Below, piece by piece: positions 23,320 to 35,165 of a stretch of DNA of 64,000 bases. Origin of the DNA: Pegoplata infirma (Eukaryota > Arthropoda > Insecta > Diptera > Anthomyiidae). The DNA is taken from positions 240,305,462 through 240,369,461 of the forward strand of contig OY992538.1 in NCBI GenBank assembly GCA_963921195.1, read 5' to 3'. Every line of letters begins with the position of its first letter. Position 1 is the stretch's first letter. Below the pieces are notes generated by a model. That model saw only the letters and a list, made by a program, of their open reading frames with translations. It did not search any database and was not told the origin of the DNA. Made by a program: the position numbers and the translations under genes.

Positions 23320-23520
23320 CCCCTGTAGGCTAGTTGGTAGCGTGCTAGCCTATGAAACAGGGGGTCGTGGGTTCGATTCCCACCAAAACCCTTGGTCGAT
23401 TTCGCTACAACGAGACGACGGTCATTGTTACCAGTTCTCGGTTAGGTTAAAATTATTTAAAATGAGTTGTAAATAAAAATTGGAAAAATAAATAAAAACT
23501 GATCATTGGATCATTGGATC
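23320..23520 (+). mobile_element. tRNA-derived SINE with 9-bp target duplication
   Basis: The RNA polymerase III A box TAGGCTAGTTGG (23326-23337) and B box GGTTCGATTCC (23370-23380) stand 32 bp apart. An unrelated body follows (GAGACGACGGTCATTGTTACC, TTCTCGGTTAGGTT), then a short GATCATTG-repeat tail. The exact direct repeat AATTCCTCG flanks it (23311-23319 and 23521-23529). The head no longer folds as a tRNA: GCCCCTG has no partner 3' of the B box. A second copy is at 11728-11885. A LINE-mobilised SINE family is the natural reading. Confidence 0.9.
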
Positions 23521-24193
23521 AATTCCTCGAAACTTAATCTTTAAACGTTTAAATATTAAACAAAAAAACATCAGATTTTCAAAATGCATCCATAGACCAT
23601 ATTGATCATCTTTTTTTCTGAAAACGCTTTATTTTACCAAAAATTTGATACCCATTTTTCCATTTTTCCATTTTTTTTATTTTTTTTTGGTACTTGCGAA
23701 TTTTTTGCACTTGCTTATTGTTATAAATAGCCGCCAATTTGTTTTGTTTTTTATCATTTTCTTTAAACGCTTTATTTTACCAAAATTTTAATACCAATTT
23801 TTAATTTTTTTGTAATTTGCGAATTTTTTGCACTTGTGGATTGCTATAAACACCCGCAAATTTTTTATTTTTATTATTCATGTTCTTAAATCGGCCTTAT
23901 GCACCATTTGTGTGGTCTAATTTTTTTAAAAAAATTTTTGAAAAATTTTTGGAAATTTACAATGGGAGTTGGCATTTATTTTCTCCAAAAAAAATATACT
24001 TTGAGATAGCAGAATAACAAAAATGGATGTAAAACGACAACCAATTATTTTTTTGGTCTGAAATTTTTATCACAGATGGGTATTGCATAGGGGAGCTATT
24101 TGCCATCGGAAACTCATTTCGGTCAAATTTGAGTTGGCATCCACGGGCTAAAATTGGCGAGATATTTTTTTTTTGAACTCGTTTCGTAATAAG

Positions 24194-25159
24194 CAGGGAC
24201 AGGACCTTCATGCACTAAAAAACTATGTTTTAGGCGCCTAAAATATGCACTAAAAAGTCTTGAAATATGCACGAAAAATCTAAAAATATGCACTAAAAAT
24301 CATAAAGTCCACTTGTTTTTTACTTTTATTAAAAAAAAGAACATAAATTTATGGCGTTTTCTTTTCTGGAAAAAAATGTTGCACTTTCTGCACTTTTTTT
24401 TCTTTAATGACTCTTTGTACACAGTTATGTACAGTAAATATAGACGTATTTGGTACCAAAAGAAAGGTATTTATAAGGACTATAAAATGCTATATCAAGC
24501 ATTTGAAAACAATACTCAGTTTTTGAGCTGATCCGATAAATGTAAAAATTTATGGGTTTTTGAATTTTTTTTCAATAAAATAAGCGTGTTTCGACATTTT
24601 ATTATGAACAGTTAGATAGAACTCGAAAATACCTTTCCTTTGGTATCAAATATGTCTATACTTACTGTTTATTACTGTCCACAAGGAGTCATTAAAGAAA
24701 AAAAAGTGCAGAAAGTGCAACATTTTTTTCCATAAAAGAAAACGCCATTAAATTCAGTCTGGCATTATAAGCTTAGATATACAGTGTTTTAAAAATGTTT
24801 TTAAAAAAATAAAAATGTTTTAAAAAATTTAATAATTGCTTTAATACAAAAAAAAATAAAATCAAAAAAAATTTAAAAATAGCTAAAAATACTAAAAAAA
24901 AATCGCAAAAAAAACTAAAATTTGTGAAAAATATGACTTAAAAACTAAAATTTGTGAAAAATATGACTAAAAATATGCATTTATAACAAAATAATGGCAA
25001 AATATGCAAAAATATGCATTTTAAGCAAAATATGCAAAAATATGCACTAACGAATCGATGCCATTTTTAAGCAAATTCTTTGATTCGCAAAGATATTTTG
25101 CTTATGCTGTTCTATGACCGAAAGGAAAAACATGCATTTTCATGAAAGTCCTCTCCTTG
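24194..25159. mobile_element. 966-bp hAT-type MITE
   Basis: Termini CAGGGACAGGACCTTCATG and, inverted, CAAGGAGAGGACTTTCATG are flanked by the exact 8-bp duplication GTAATAAG (24186-24193 and 25160-25167). Subterminal zones are dense in AAATATGCACTAAAAA/AAATATGCAAAAATATGC words. The middle is a second inverted repeat: AATGTTGCACTTTCTGCACT near 24375 is answered near 24710. It is inserted in the right arm of the element at 22539. The empty site can be read in that element's left arm as TTCATAATAAGCATTATTTT (reverse complement near 22750). Confidence 0.9.
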
Positions 25160-25675
25160 GTAATAAGCATTATTTTACTTTATTTTTAAAATATTTTTAA
25201 AAAATTAAAAAAATATATTTTTTTTCAAAAACCGCGAACTAAAACCGCCTAAAAGTGCATTCCTAAAATTTTTTCATGATTTTTCCCGTTATCAGCTCGG
25301 AAATGCGCGTCGAGTTTTTGCTATTAGTTAACGAGATTCGCAAATATACATTTCATCGACCCACCCTAACATACATTTTCAAAAATGAGATTTAAAATTT
25401 AAATTCTTTTTTCAAAAGTACGTAAAAAAACAAAAATTAAAAACAAACAAATTTTGCAATTTGGACCATTATTGAAGAAGTTATGAGTAACAGAAATTTG
25501 AGTAAAGGAACAAACTACCAATTTTTAAAAATTTGATATCTTTTGAACGGGTCATCAAAAAAAATCTGAAAATTTACCACATAGGAGTTTTCGAAGGGTT
25601 CTAAAAACTGTCAACAAATTGGGAAAATCTAAAAAAAAATATTCAAAGTGTCCGATTTGACATGGAATGCCCCAT

Positions 25676-25768
25676 ATTCTTTATGGGGTCCTTGACCAAT
25701 ATTTCGAGGTGTTACAAACGGAATGACAAATTTATATATACCCTCTATCACTAAAGTGGAGGATATAA
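25676..25768 (+). mobile_element. mini-me 3' terminal fragment
   Basis: CTTTATGGGGTCCTTGACC, ATATTTCGAGGTGTTACAAA, CGGAATGACAAA and GGAGGATATAAAAA are the last ~90 bp of the family. Confidence 0.65.
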
Positions 25769-26443
25769 AAATCTCCGAAATTCGGGATAGTACTGGAAAA
25801 AAACGGAACAAAAACAATTGTAGAAAAAATATAAAAAAACTCATTTCTAGGTCCTTACTCATTCTAAGGTCCTTAAAAGCAATATGGAAAACCCACCAAA
25901 AAAATAGGAAAAACTAAAGAAATTTTAAAAAATTATGACAAACTTAAAAAAATCAGAAAACATCAGGAAACTTGAAGAAATTAATATTCAAAATTTATTA
26001 AAAGCTCTGTTGAATTTTGAAAAATCGAGAAAAATTCAGAAAAAGATCGAAAATTTTAAAACAAAATTGTGTAAAAAAGAGATCTGAAACAAAATTAAAA
26101 GGTCAGAAATCTTAAACAAATTCTCAAAATGTTAGCAAAGTTAAGAAAAATTTTAATAAAATGAATAAAAGTTAAGAAAACAAATTTGGAAAACTTGAAA
26201 ATTTTAAAAAAATTTTAAATTTTAGAAAAAACAATTTTAATTCATAGAAAAATTCTGACAAAAAACACTTGAATATTAAGAAAAATTGTGGGTAAAATAA
26301 AATAAGAATACTAAACGGTATTCTTGGTACAAGAAGAAAAAAAATCGCCAAATCAATCTTGTATTTAACTTAATGGCATGCACCAAGTGTTACCTGTATT
26401 TATATAGGTTTCCTTAAACACTGACAACACTAACTACAGCAAC
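25769..26443. other. A-rich DNA, no gene
   Basis: Irregular GAAAAATTNAGAAAA-type sequence without period or coding signal. Confidence 0.55.
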
Positions 26444-26446
26444 TTA

Positions 26447-27052
26447 CAAGGGAAGTCTCCCTAGTGTCACCCGCGGATCTTTATGGAATTGGTTTTATTT
26501 TGTAGGTCAGAAAAAATAAAGGGACACGTATTTTTTTTTAGCGGCCCAAATTCATATTTAGGGGGTAAAAAGGAGGGGGGAAGACAAGGCCATTTTTCAG
26601 TTTTTTTTCGTTTATCTCCTATATTATGCAAAGAAACCTGGTCATGTTACATACCAAATGAAAGGTCTTTGGAAAACCTATCTACTTGTGCTAATCACGT
26701 GTCCAAACATGCACAACTTTTCGTCATATTGAGTAAAATACCAAAATTTTAGGACGTTTTTGTTAATAAGTCGAAAAATATTAACTTCTTTGGGCCGTTG
26801 TTAGCACCACGAGATAGGTATTTTTAATACCTTTAATCTGGTACCACACATGCCTATGTTAATTTTGTTTAAATAGGCGTAAATCGTAAAAAACTGAAAA
26901 AGGTCAATTTTCCCCCATACAAATCGACCCCCCTAAAAATGAGTTTGGGCCGCTAAAAAAAAAATACGTGTCGAATTAATTTTCGTTCTTAAAAATATAT
27001 CCAAATTTCGGAGGATGAAGATCGGAGGGTGACACCAGGGAGACTTCCCTTG
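26447..27052. mobile_element. 606-bp foldback MITE, TTA target duplication
   Basis: Exact-ended inverted termini CAAGGGAAGTCTCCCTAGTG and, inverted, CAAGGGAAGTCTCCCTGGTG are flanked by TTA (26444-26446 and 27053-27055). The 3-bp TTA duplication fits the PIF/Harbinger group (inference). The arms continue: TTTAGCGGCCCAAATTCATA near 26538 is answered near 26940-26958. The 89-codon frame on the plus strand has no family features and is read as a by-product. Confidence 0.8.
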
Positions 27053-27055
27053 TTA

Positions 27056-28619
27056 GCTATTTAAAAGTTAAGGTAATGCAAAAGTTATGCCAATATACCA
27101 TAATAATTTGCATGTAAGCATGTAAATATACACACACACATATGCATACAAACATATTCACATGTAAAGCATGTGTTTAAACGAGAGAAAATAAAAAATG
27201 CAAAAAAAAAAACTTTTCCTTCTATGAAAATAGGTATGTTTTTCTTTTTATTTTTCGTTTTTTTTTTACCAATATTAAGTAAACGTGTAAAAGTAAGTGG
27301 CTCTACATAGTAAAAGTACGTAGTAAAAATAATATTTGAATGGTGTCATTAAAAGTTAAGATGACATAAAATTTTAATTAAAAGCAATTAAAACTAAACA
27401 AACAGAAATGATGTCTTTTACAACAGAATATTTAAAATATCAACAGCAACATTTACTATTTTTTTTTGTAATAATTTTTTAAAGCATACTTTTAGGTGAG
27501 AAAATTGAAACTATAACAACAAAGAACACACACACATACTAACAACTACTACAACTACAAGCTTATAAAAAGTTTAAAATGTTTCTAATTTTTATCATAT
27601 TTTTAGCATAAAAATTTTTTTTCAAACTAAATAATGAATTCCTTTGAAATCAACTCAGAAAATAAAAAATATAAAATTATTTTTTGTACATTTTGTGCTA
27701 AAAAGTTTTGATTTCATAGTTTTTTTTTTTGAGTAAATAATAATTTTATTTTGTAAAATACCACACCATTCAATATTGCTGCTTGTATGTGTGTATGTAT
27801 AAGTGTTTGAATGTTATGTAAAAAGTATTAGTGGGGATGCGTTCAGAAATATGACAGCCTAAAGCTGTGTTGCAATAATAGTTTTGTACTTGTTCTCTGC
27901 CATAGTAAAAACTTTAAATAATAATAATGAAAAAGAGAGAGAAAAAAAAACAGTTTGCTGTAATAGTTGTGGCATGAAATTTTCTTGTTATTTACTTTAA
28001 GAAAAAAAAAAAAAAAACAGAAAAGAAATTAAACTTAAATAAAATCAAACGAAAAGAAAAACCCCAAAACGAAACTTTTTCTTCAGCTGTAATTTAAGAC
28101 TTTCTTTAAGAAAGTAACAAAACTTTATTTCGTTCTCAACAGCAAAAATAGTTTTTATGGTTAATATTAACATAAATACACATACCAAATATAAATGCAA
28201 AAATAGAAAAAATAAAATGAATGAGAATACAATTTAAATAGGGTTAACAAAACATTAACTCGACATGGATTGTCACTAAAGAGGGAATCGATTTTATTAT
28301 TCACTTTTTCCATTACAGAATGATCAGATCATATTCTGAGTGCATACTTTACTAATTATATTTAGTATTCAGCCAAACAACAGAAAGCTCTGAAAAATTC
28401 AGAAAAATACAAAAATATAAACAAAAATCCTTTAAAATTATTGGAAAATCAAAAAAAAAAAAAAAAATTAGGAAAACTCTCAAAAACTCAGAAAACCTCT
28501 ATAAAAAAATTCAGTAAAATAGAAAACAAAAATTCTGAAAAATTCTTGGTCATCCAGAAAATTTAAAGAAACATTTTAGAAAATTTTGAATAATCTTCAA
28601 AAAACTCTGGAAAGTTATG
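27056..28619. other. No gene seen
   Basis: Unique AT-rich sequence with short ACACAC stretches near 27130 and 27528. It could be intergenic or intronic. Confidence 0.55.
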
Positions 28620-28621
28620 TA

Positions 28622-29320
28622 CACTCAAAATAATAACTCTGTAAAATAACTATAATCTCAATTCAACAAATATTTGACAGAGTTTTCTGTCAAAATACAG
28701 ATTTAAAGAAAATACTTTGTATTTTGTTGTGACAAACAAAGTTTCATCTGTTATATTACTTTTAACTTTGTAATCTTAATTTTACAGATAATTAACAGAG
28801 TTTTCTGCTAAAATACAGATTAAAGCGAAATACTCTGTATTTTTTATATCCAAAAAACTAAGTTTTATTTGTATTTTTAATTATTTCTGTGAAATCTTAA
28901 TTTCGTAGTAAAAAACAGAGTTCTATATAAAAACACCAAAATTTTATCTGATTTTTTTTTTGAGAAAATGTTAAAAAAGTACAAACAAATTTATTAAAAA
29001 ATCTTATAAGAATTTTACAATATAACTTTTTATTACTAAACTCTGTAAATTTACTGAGTTTTTTTCTGTCAAATTTTGGTTGCATCAAATGCATTTTACA
29101 AATATATGTAAATTCGCAGAGTTTTTTTTTTGCTAAATGGTGGTTTATTTAACCAATATTTTACTGAAAACTCCGTAAATTAACAGTTTTTTTTGTCAAA
29201 ATAATTTTACAGAGTTTTATAGTAAAATTACCAAAAAATGTTGCTAGTTGGAAAAGTATGGTGTACTCTGTTAAATTATCAGAGTTTTTCTGTAATTTAA
29301 CTGAGTTATTATTTTGAGCG
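28622..29320. mobile_element. 699-bp MITE with repeated ACAGAGTTTT units
   Basis: The ends CACTCAAAATAATAACTC and GAGTTATTATTTTGAGCG are inverted repeats with one mismatch, flanked by TA. The interior carries at least six diverged units of ACAGAGTTTTCTGTCAAAAT type, facing both ways, so the element looks like a chain of subterminal repeats. Confidence 0.8.
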
Positions 29321-29337
29321 TATAATTTTAGTAAAAT

Positions 29338-29470
29338 AACAAGAAGAAAAGTTAAATTCGACTTGGCCGAATTTATAAATACCCTCCACAATGCCCTTTT
29401 GATATGCCGAGCTTCAGCAGCCTTAGTATTTTCTTTCGAAAGTTAGCGTCTTAAGCAGATCTACAAGTAA
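29338..29470 (+). repeat. Family D fragment
   Basis: AGAAAAGTTAAATTCGACTT then GGCCGAATTTATAAATACCC and ACAATGCCCTTTT define the family D edge. It then breaks into GAGCTTCAGCAGCCTTAGTA, the other edge seen at 34685, so the interior is deleted. Confidence 0.65.
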
Positions 29471-29920
29471 TTGAAACTAGTAAAAAATTAAGTTAATTTT
29501 TGAAAAATTCAAAAAAGGCACTTAAAACAACAAAAAAAAAATTTAATTCAGAAATTTATTAAAAATTAGTATTGAGAAAACCTTAAATCAGAAAAATTAA
29601 GGAAAACTCAGAGAAAAAGTTAGAAAACCATAAAAAATTCTAAAAAAACTCAGAAAAGCTGTAAAAATTTGGAAGAAATGCTGTAAAATTAAGAAAACAA
29701 TAAAAACGAGAATTTTTGAAAAGTTAAGAACAATTCAGAAAAAAGCTTTTTTAAATTAAGTAAAATTTTGCGAAATTTTCAAAATCCAGAAAAATTCTGT
29801 GAAATTTGGAAAACAACAGAAAAGTAAGGTTTTGGAAAGGTAAAAAAAAAATCCAAAAATGGCGAAAAATTTAAGAAAACATAGAAAAACATTGGAGAAA
29901 TTCTGAAAAACTCTCTTAGA
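29471..29920. other. A-rich DNA, no gene
   Basis: A/G-rich simple sequence. The ~108-codon minus-strand frame here is low-complexity and crosses into the next element. Confidence 0.55.
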
Positions 29921-30314
29921 GGTGGTATGATACTTGCTAGTTTCTGTATTGGATTTTGTTAGGATTGATCGAATGAAACAACAAATGCGAGAAAGAACAA
30001 GAATTACAATAAAATAAAAAAAAAATACAATATCGCCAACTTTTATTTTCAAAATAACTCGCCCAAAATAGCTAAAAAACACTTAAAACAAATGTAAAAC
30101 CGCTTCATTCGTTAACATTTTATTCTGGAAATGTCAATTTTAAGTTGAAAATTTTTATATTTTTTTTGACAGTCACTGCAAAATTATCAAAAACACACAT
30201 GTGTGTTTTTGATATTGTTATACTTTTTACACTTGGTCTGTTTTCCTATGAAAATATATTTGCACTGTTCTCCAAAATATAAAAAATACAAAAACTAGCA
30301 TGTATCTTAACACC
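29921..30314. mobile_element. MITE-like inverted repeat
   Basis: GGTGGTATGATACTTGCTAG is answered at the right by CTAGCATGTATCTTAACACC. It encloses the perfect 28-bp palindrome at 30186-30213. No clean target duplication was identified. Confidence 0.6.
30186..30213. repeat. Perfect 28-bp palindrome
   Basis: ATCAAAAACACACA followed at once by its exact reverse complement, with no spacer. It lies inside the MITE-like repeat and may be a protein-binding or cruciform-forming site. Confidence 0.85.
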
Positions 30315-30499
30315 TTAATTCTTTTGAAATTCTAATAGATTCTGAAAATCCAGAAAAATTTCGTAAAATTGAGAAAACAACAAAAAAGTAAAGTTTTAGA
30401 TGAAACTCAAAGAGTTTCAAAATATCGGCAAACAATAAATAAAATTTATTTCATGGCCTCGAGCTCAAACAACGCATTTATTATAATTTTATTACACTA

Positions 30500-30762
30500 A
30501 ATAAAAAACTATGATATTCTCATAGAATAATTTTCCAAAATTATTTTTCTGTTTTAAATTTATCTAATGTTCAATGAAATGTAATTTAAATCCCCTTTGC
30601 TGCTTGACTTTCATATTTGCTAAATTATCTTGACAGTGGATTCTGAGAAATTCCAAAACACGTGTCAATGAAGTCTTGTAAAAAATATCAACATAAATAA
30701 ATTTAAAACAGAAAAATAATTTACTTGAAAATCATTCTATGAGAATATCATAGTTTTAATTA
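30500..30762. repeat. 263-bp foldback
   Basis: AAACTATGATATTCTCATAG at the left is answered by CTATGAGAATATCATAGTTT at the right, and the inner AATTATTTTTCTGTTTTAAA by its complement near 30705. A related half-site (TTCTCATAGAATAATTTTC) occurs at 21230, so the family is dispersed. Confidence 0.75.
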
Positions 30763-30770
30763 GTAAAGGA

Positions 30771-33320
30771 ATTAATGACCTCGAGCTAGAATGAATCTAT
30801 TAAAAATGTAATAAATATAAATATTTCCCCTTTAAATTTTTAAAAGCAAAACCCTAAATACACATAATAAAAGGGTGTTCTTATGTATGTGTGTATTGTA
30901 TACATAAATATACTATACTGTTATAACTGATGTATAACAATATTTAAATTTTCAAGTAATATTTCTTCTTATAACATCTTTTTCTATATAATAGAATTTT
31001 TTTTTTCTCATTTACCATACAGTACCAAGGCAGTAGATGAAGATGTGTGTAAGTGTGTTGTGTAGGGTATGTGTACTTTTGTAATAAAATTTATTAGAAA
31101 ATTTATATGATGATAAAGTTTCTTAAGAATAATTTACATAAAATATAATAGTTTTAAAAAGCAAAAAACTTAAATAAAAAAAAATTTGGTCGAATTATTC
31201 GTTTTTATTAGTTGAACAAATACAAAAAGAAATTAACATTTTTAGCTGAGCAAGAAATATTTTCATTCGTTTTAAGTTTTTATTTTTTTTTTTTTCCTAA
31301 ATAAATCATATATTATTTTAAAATATTGCAAAAATAAGATGTATGTGCGCTAGTCATTTGAATAATAAACAAAAAAGATCTTGGATAAATGTTGAAAATG
31401 AATTTTTAATAAAGATGCGAGGGGTATTTTAAAGTGTTCAATTTCTTCGGGAAAAGTTTGATAGTTTAATTTTGATTAAAGTTTTTGATAGCATTAGACA
31501 TTTGGTAATTCTGCATTTTTTTCTTTCAAATTTAGTCTTATTATTTAAAAAAAAAATATATTAACTATTTTTATTTTTAATTTTTATTGAAATTCATTTG
31601 CTAATTTGTTCGCTAATGAACAGTCGTGTCCATGCACCCCTTCTCTAAAACTGTTCCCAGTTTCATGAAGATGACATAGTCTATAAACCCAGACCATTCG
31701 TATTTGTGCATTCCGATTACAAATATTAAAATTAAACACTTTAATTGAAATATATAATATTTCAGAATATATAAAAAAGTGGTTTTCCGCAATAAAATAG
31801 CAAACGTAAAAAGTATTTCTCGCATAAATGCGACTTAAACATCGGGTTGTTGTAATCACCTGATAAATGCGTTTAAAATTCGTCGGATATATGCTCAAGT
31901 TACTCGTTCTTTACCCACTGTCCTTAAACCGAATAACAAAAATTAATCTGTGTGATGTTAAAAAATATTTTTTCTTAGAAATTAGCTTTTTCTTAAAGTT
32001 GGTTATATGCACAATGGCATAGGTATCAAAATTTTAAAAAATATTGCACATAGGCCTTCTTGAAGGCCAGCCAACGATATTTTGTCGGTGTCTACAATAA
32101 GCACTAGACCGCCAGACTGCAATTAAACATCCACAGGAAACATATTTACCCGAAAAACTTTGAAATTGAAATGCATTCCACTTAAGTGGAAACTACTGTA
32201 TTTTTGTAATATTTATAATCCATAATAACTTTAAATAACAACTGCCCTTAATTGCGTGCTTGAATATGTGTACTTACATACAAATAAAACTAGGGGACAT
32301 TTTGTTTTTTGGTTGTGCCACCCAAAAAATATATTTAGAAATGTTTAAGAACATTTTTTTTATGGCAACTATAAAAAAATATATGTATATTGTTTATGTT
32401 AAACACCAATAGAAAACATACCCATACACAGATGATCATACAAACAATTTATATTTATATGTAGAAGTCACAGTAAAATAGGGTTATACCCTCACCCACA
32501 CACTCAAATACTGATTCATTCATTCGGTTAAACAGTAATATTGGACTGTTTTTTAAGAATAAATATTTTTTTGTTGTTTTGCTTGTTATGACAAAAAAAA
32601 AATCACTTGAGAATATTTAAGAAATAAATATTAAAGAAATAAAAAACATAACAAAAACAACTTGAGTTTATAAAAATAGAGGGAGTTATCTAAACAAGAA
32701 GCAGATAGAAAAAAAGGGTTTTAATACTTTATACAAACATACATATGAGGAGTTTCATACAAAATATTTCTTATTTTTATTAAATTTGAGAGATTTATAT
32801 GAATATCGGGAGGGTGTTTTTTATACTACTATTCGTAGTAGAACGTGTCTGATTCCTTTAAAATTTGGAATGTTGATTTGTGAATACAAAATGTGTCAAA
32901 TTTTGAATAGTCGGGATCTTTTCAATAGTATTTAGTAAATCGTAAAGTGGCAAAACATAAAGTCTTACAAGAGGAATTGTATACTAAATACACAATATTA
33001 TACAATTCAACGGAATGCCCGACCATACCATCTCCATTTAAAAAGAAATAAACTCTTGAACTGATTCCGATAAGACTAAAACATGTGTCGATTAAGTCTA
33101 GTTTTTATAAATGTTTTTTCGAAAATTGTTACTTTGACAATATCGTCGTAGTGATTAGTAGTGGTGGTGCTATATTTCTTAATAGAATTAATAAATAATT
33201 TTTACTAATTTATAAATTAAAACAGAATTTCTTTAATACTGTATTTTAATTTTACTTTTAGAAAAAATTATCTTACTTATGCACAGTTATGCCTTAATTA
33301 TAATATTTACAAAAAAAATC
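30771..33320. other. Non-repetitive DNA, no gene supported
   Basis: Unique AT-rich sequence. The minus strand at about 31584-31898 is open for 104 codons with mixed composition, but no domain, start context or splice frame supports a gene. A small GGCCTTCTTGAAGGCC hairpin lies near 32055. Confidence 0.5.
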
Positions 33321-33324
33321 CTTT

Positions 33325-34040
33325 ATGTATACTTAATCTGCAGTAAAATTTATTTATTATTAATACGCCTATTGTCCCATATTAGATAATCTACGAATTT
33401 GGAGATAGAGCTTCATTAAAGAAGTTTTATAAAAATAATTAAGTAAATTAAAGAAATTTGTCAGCAAATTATAAAAACATCCCAAAAATTAAAAAATTGA
33501 CTGTATTAAATTAAGCTGTGCAAATCTCTAATACTCTCCAAAATATAAAAAAATATTTAAAAAAAAATTTGACAGGGTTGATTTGGGTGGTTGGCGGGGA
33601 AATTCCTATACGTATACTTAATCTGCAGTAAAACTAATTTACCTAATACTTATACGCCTGTTGGCACATACAAGGTAATCTACGAATTTGGATATAGCGC
33701 CTCATTTAAGAAAATTTATAAAAAAATTAACAAAATTAAAGAAATTCGTCAGAAAATTTAAAAAAAAAATCACAAAAATTAAGAAATGGACTGCATTAAA
33801 TTAGGATATGGCAAATCTCTTATACACTCCAAAATATAAAAAAATATTCAAAAAAACAAAAAAAAATGACAGTCGCGTTTGGCGGGGAACATTGCGTCAG
33901 AAAATTAAAAAAATAAATCACAAAAATTAAAAAATTGAGTGCATTAAATTAGGCTTTGGCAAATCTCTTATACACTCCAAAATTAAAAAAAAATATTCAA
34001 ACAAAAAATTTTACCGTCGCGTTTGGCGGGGAACGTTGCG
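33325..34040. repeat. Local tandem repeats (~284 bp and ~144 bp periods)
   Basis: GTATACTTAATCTGCAGTAA occurs at 33328 and 33612, with diverged matches continuing (TAATCTACGAATTTGGA, AAATCTCTTATACACTCC). The end piece GTCGCGTTTGGCGGGGAAC recurs at 33872 and 34016, a ~144-bp partial third copy. Unit edges are diverged, so the duplication is not recent. Confidence 0.8.
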
Positions 34041-34049
34041 TGACACTTT

Positions 34050-35165
34050 TCCTCTTGGAATAAATCTTAACAAATTCATTTAAAGCGACTATTGAGATGA
34101 AGTTACACAATTAATTAATATTTAAACTATTTGTTTAGCCAATGTGCTAATCCCTTGCGTCCAAATGCAGGATTATTATGTTTTTCTGATATTAACATGT
34201 ACAAAAATACATAAAAAAATAAGTAAAAAAATTCAATTCGACTTGGCCGAATCTATGAAACCCCCCACAATGCCTTTTTAAGTGATAGTAAATCTCCTCA
34301 CGTGAAAAAATAACAATTTTGATTAGAAATATTTTATTTTGAGTAAAAAACTTTTCTTTAGTAGTTTTTAAAAACAAAAAAAAATTACTAAATTTTTTTT
34401 GAGTGTAAAATTTTTTTTTGAGTGTAAAATTTTTTTTGAGTGTTACATTTTTTTTGAGTGTAAAAATTTTTTGAGTGTATTTTTTTTTAGTGTAAAAATA
34501 TTTTTGAGTGACAAAAACACGTTGTTAACTATTTTTGTGACTTACCAATGTTTTTAAGACAGGGTTGACGGGTTTTTAACACGTGAATTCAAGGTGAAAC
34601 TAAATTCACTGTTTCGCTAATAACTTTTGAACCACTAGACGCATTTTTCTAATTACCAGGGGAACGAAAAATATACATTATGCCAAGCTTCAGCAGCTTC
34701 GAATTTAAATTTTCGAAATTCATGTCGTAATACTTGCCAAACGATGGCCACGCTAGCGCTGATTGTGGGAAAATTTATAAAAAAGACCAATTTGGATTAA
34801 AATAATTTTTATGTTTATATCCAAATTTATATTTTTTTTTATTTTCTATTTAATTATTTTTGCAGCTCGATGGGGAAAAGACATTTAGTGAGGTCCGTCC
34901 GATATAAAAAAATATATCGTATAAAAAAATGAAAAGATTTTTTTAGAGGTCCGATTTTCTCCCGGTTAAGATTTTTCCCATTTATGAACTTAACCTACAT
35001 ATGACCATAAATCACATTCGCTAATGTTTTCACGAATATTTCCGCCAAAGTTTAGGAGTCTAGCTAATGGAAGTTGGACTGCATCGTGTTATTCACAGAC
35101 GAGAGGACATCGCAAGAATGCCTTAAAATCAATCATTGATCAATATAATATATAGACGGCGAATA
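34050..35165 (+). mobile_element. mini-me copy with a family D insertion
   Basis: The left part (TTGCGTCCAAATGCAGGATT near 34156) and the right part (AGGAGTCTAGCTAATGGAAG, TGCATCGTGTTATTCACAGA, GAATGCCTTAAAATCAATCA) belong to one diverged mini-me copy. Family D at 34225-34745 separates them. Confidence 0.55.
34225..34745 (+). repeat. Family D, most complete copy
   Basis: It runs from TTCGACTTGGCCGAATCTAT through a minisatellite of TTTTTTGAGTGTAAAA units (34395-34510), then GACTTACCAATGTTTTTAAG, to AAGCTTCAGCAGCTTCGAAT. The order is the reverse complement of 389-868, confirming the family structure. Confidence 0.65.

Larger units (their letters stand above)
22539..25368. mobile_element. hAT-type foldback element, containing two insertions
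   Basis: The ends TAGGGTGGGTCGATGAAATG and TTTCATCGACCCACCCTA are flanked by an exact 8-bp duplication, ACATACAT (22531-22538 and 25369-25376). 8 bp is the hAT duplication length. The arms are long inverted repeats: AACTCGACGCGCATTTTAGA near 22591 is answered near 25297, and GATGATCAATATGGTCTATG near 23182 is answered near 23590. The original element was about 1.65 kb, since a SINE (23320-23520) and a second hAT MITE (24194-25159) are inserted in it. No transposase. Confidence 0.9.
21816..25675 (-). mobile_element. Foldback family A, interrupted copy
   Basis: The segments 21816-22530 and 25377-25675 correspond to the centre and right arm of the complete copy at 41518-43438. Shared phrases include ACGCCCTATCTCCACTCCCT, TTGGACCGCTAAAAGCTGAT and the end GACATGGAATGCCCCATA. 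Everything from 22539 to 25368 is a later insertion. Most of the left arm is missing, and the left limit joins a mini-me fragment. Confidence 0.8.

Noticed and set aside
23320..23395. A tRNA gene
   Set aside because: The A and B boxes are present but the acceptor stem has no partner and the anticodon stem does not pair. It is flanked by a target duplication and continues into a non-tRNA body, so it is a SINE head.
26483..26752. An 89-codon gene inside the TTA-flanked element
   Set aside because: It lies wholly within one arm and loop of a foldback and shows no transposase motif.
29756..30082. A 108-codon minus-strand gene
   Set aside because: Phe-rich low-complexity translation of A-rich DNA that runs into a MITE-like repeat.
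31584..31898. A 104-codon minus-strand gene
   Set aside because: No recognisable motif, no good start context and competing overlapping frames; chance openness is likely.
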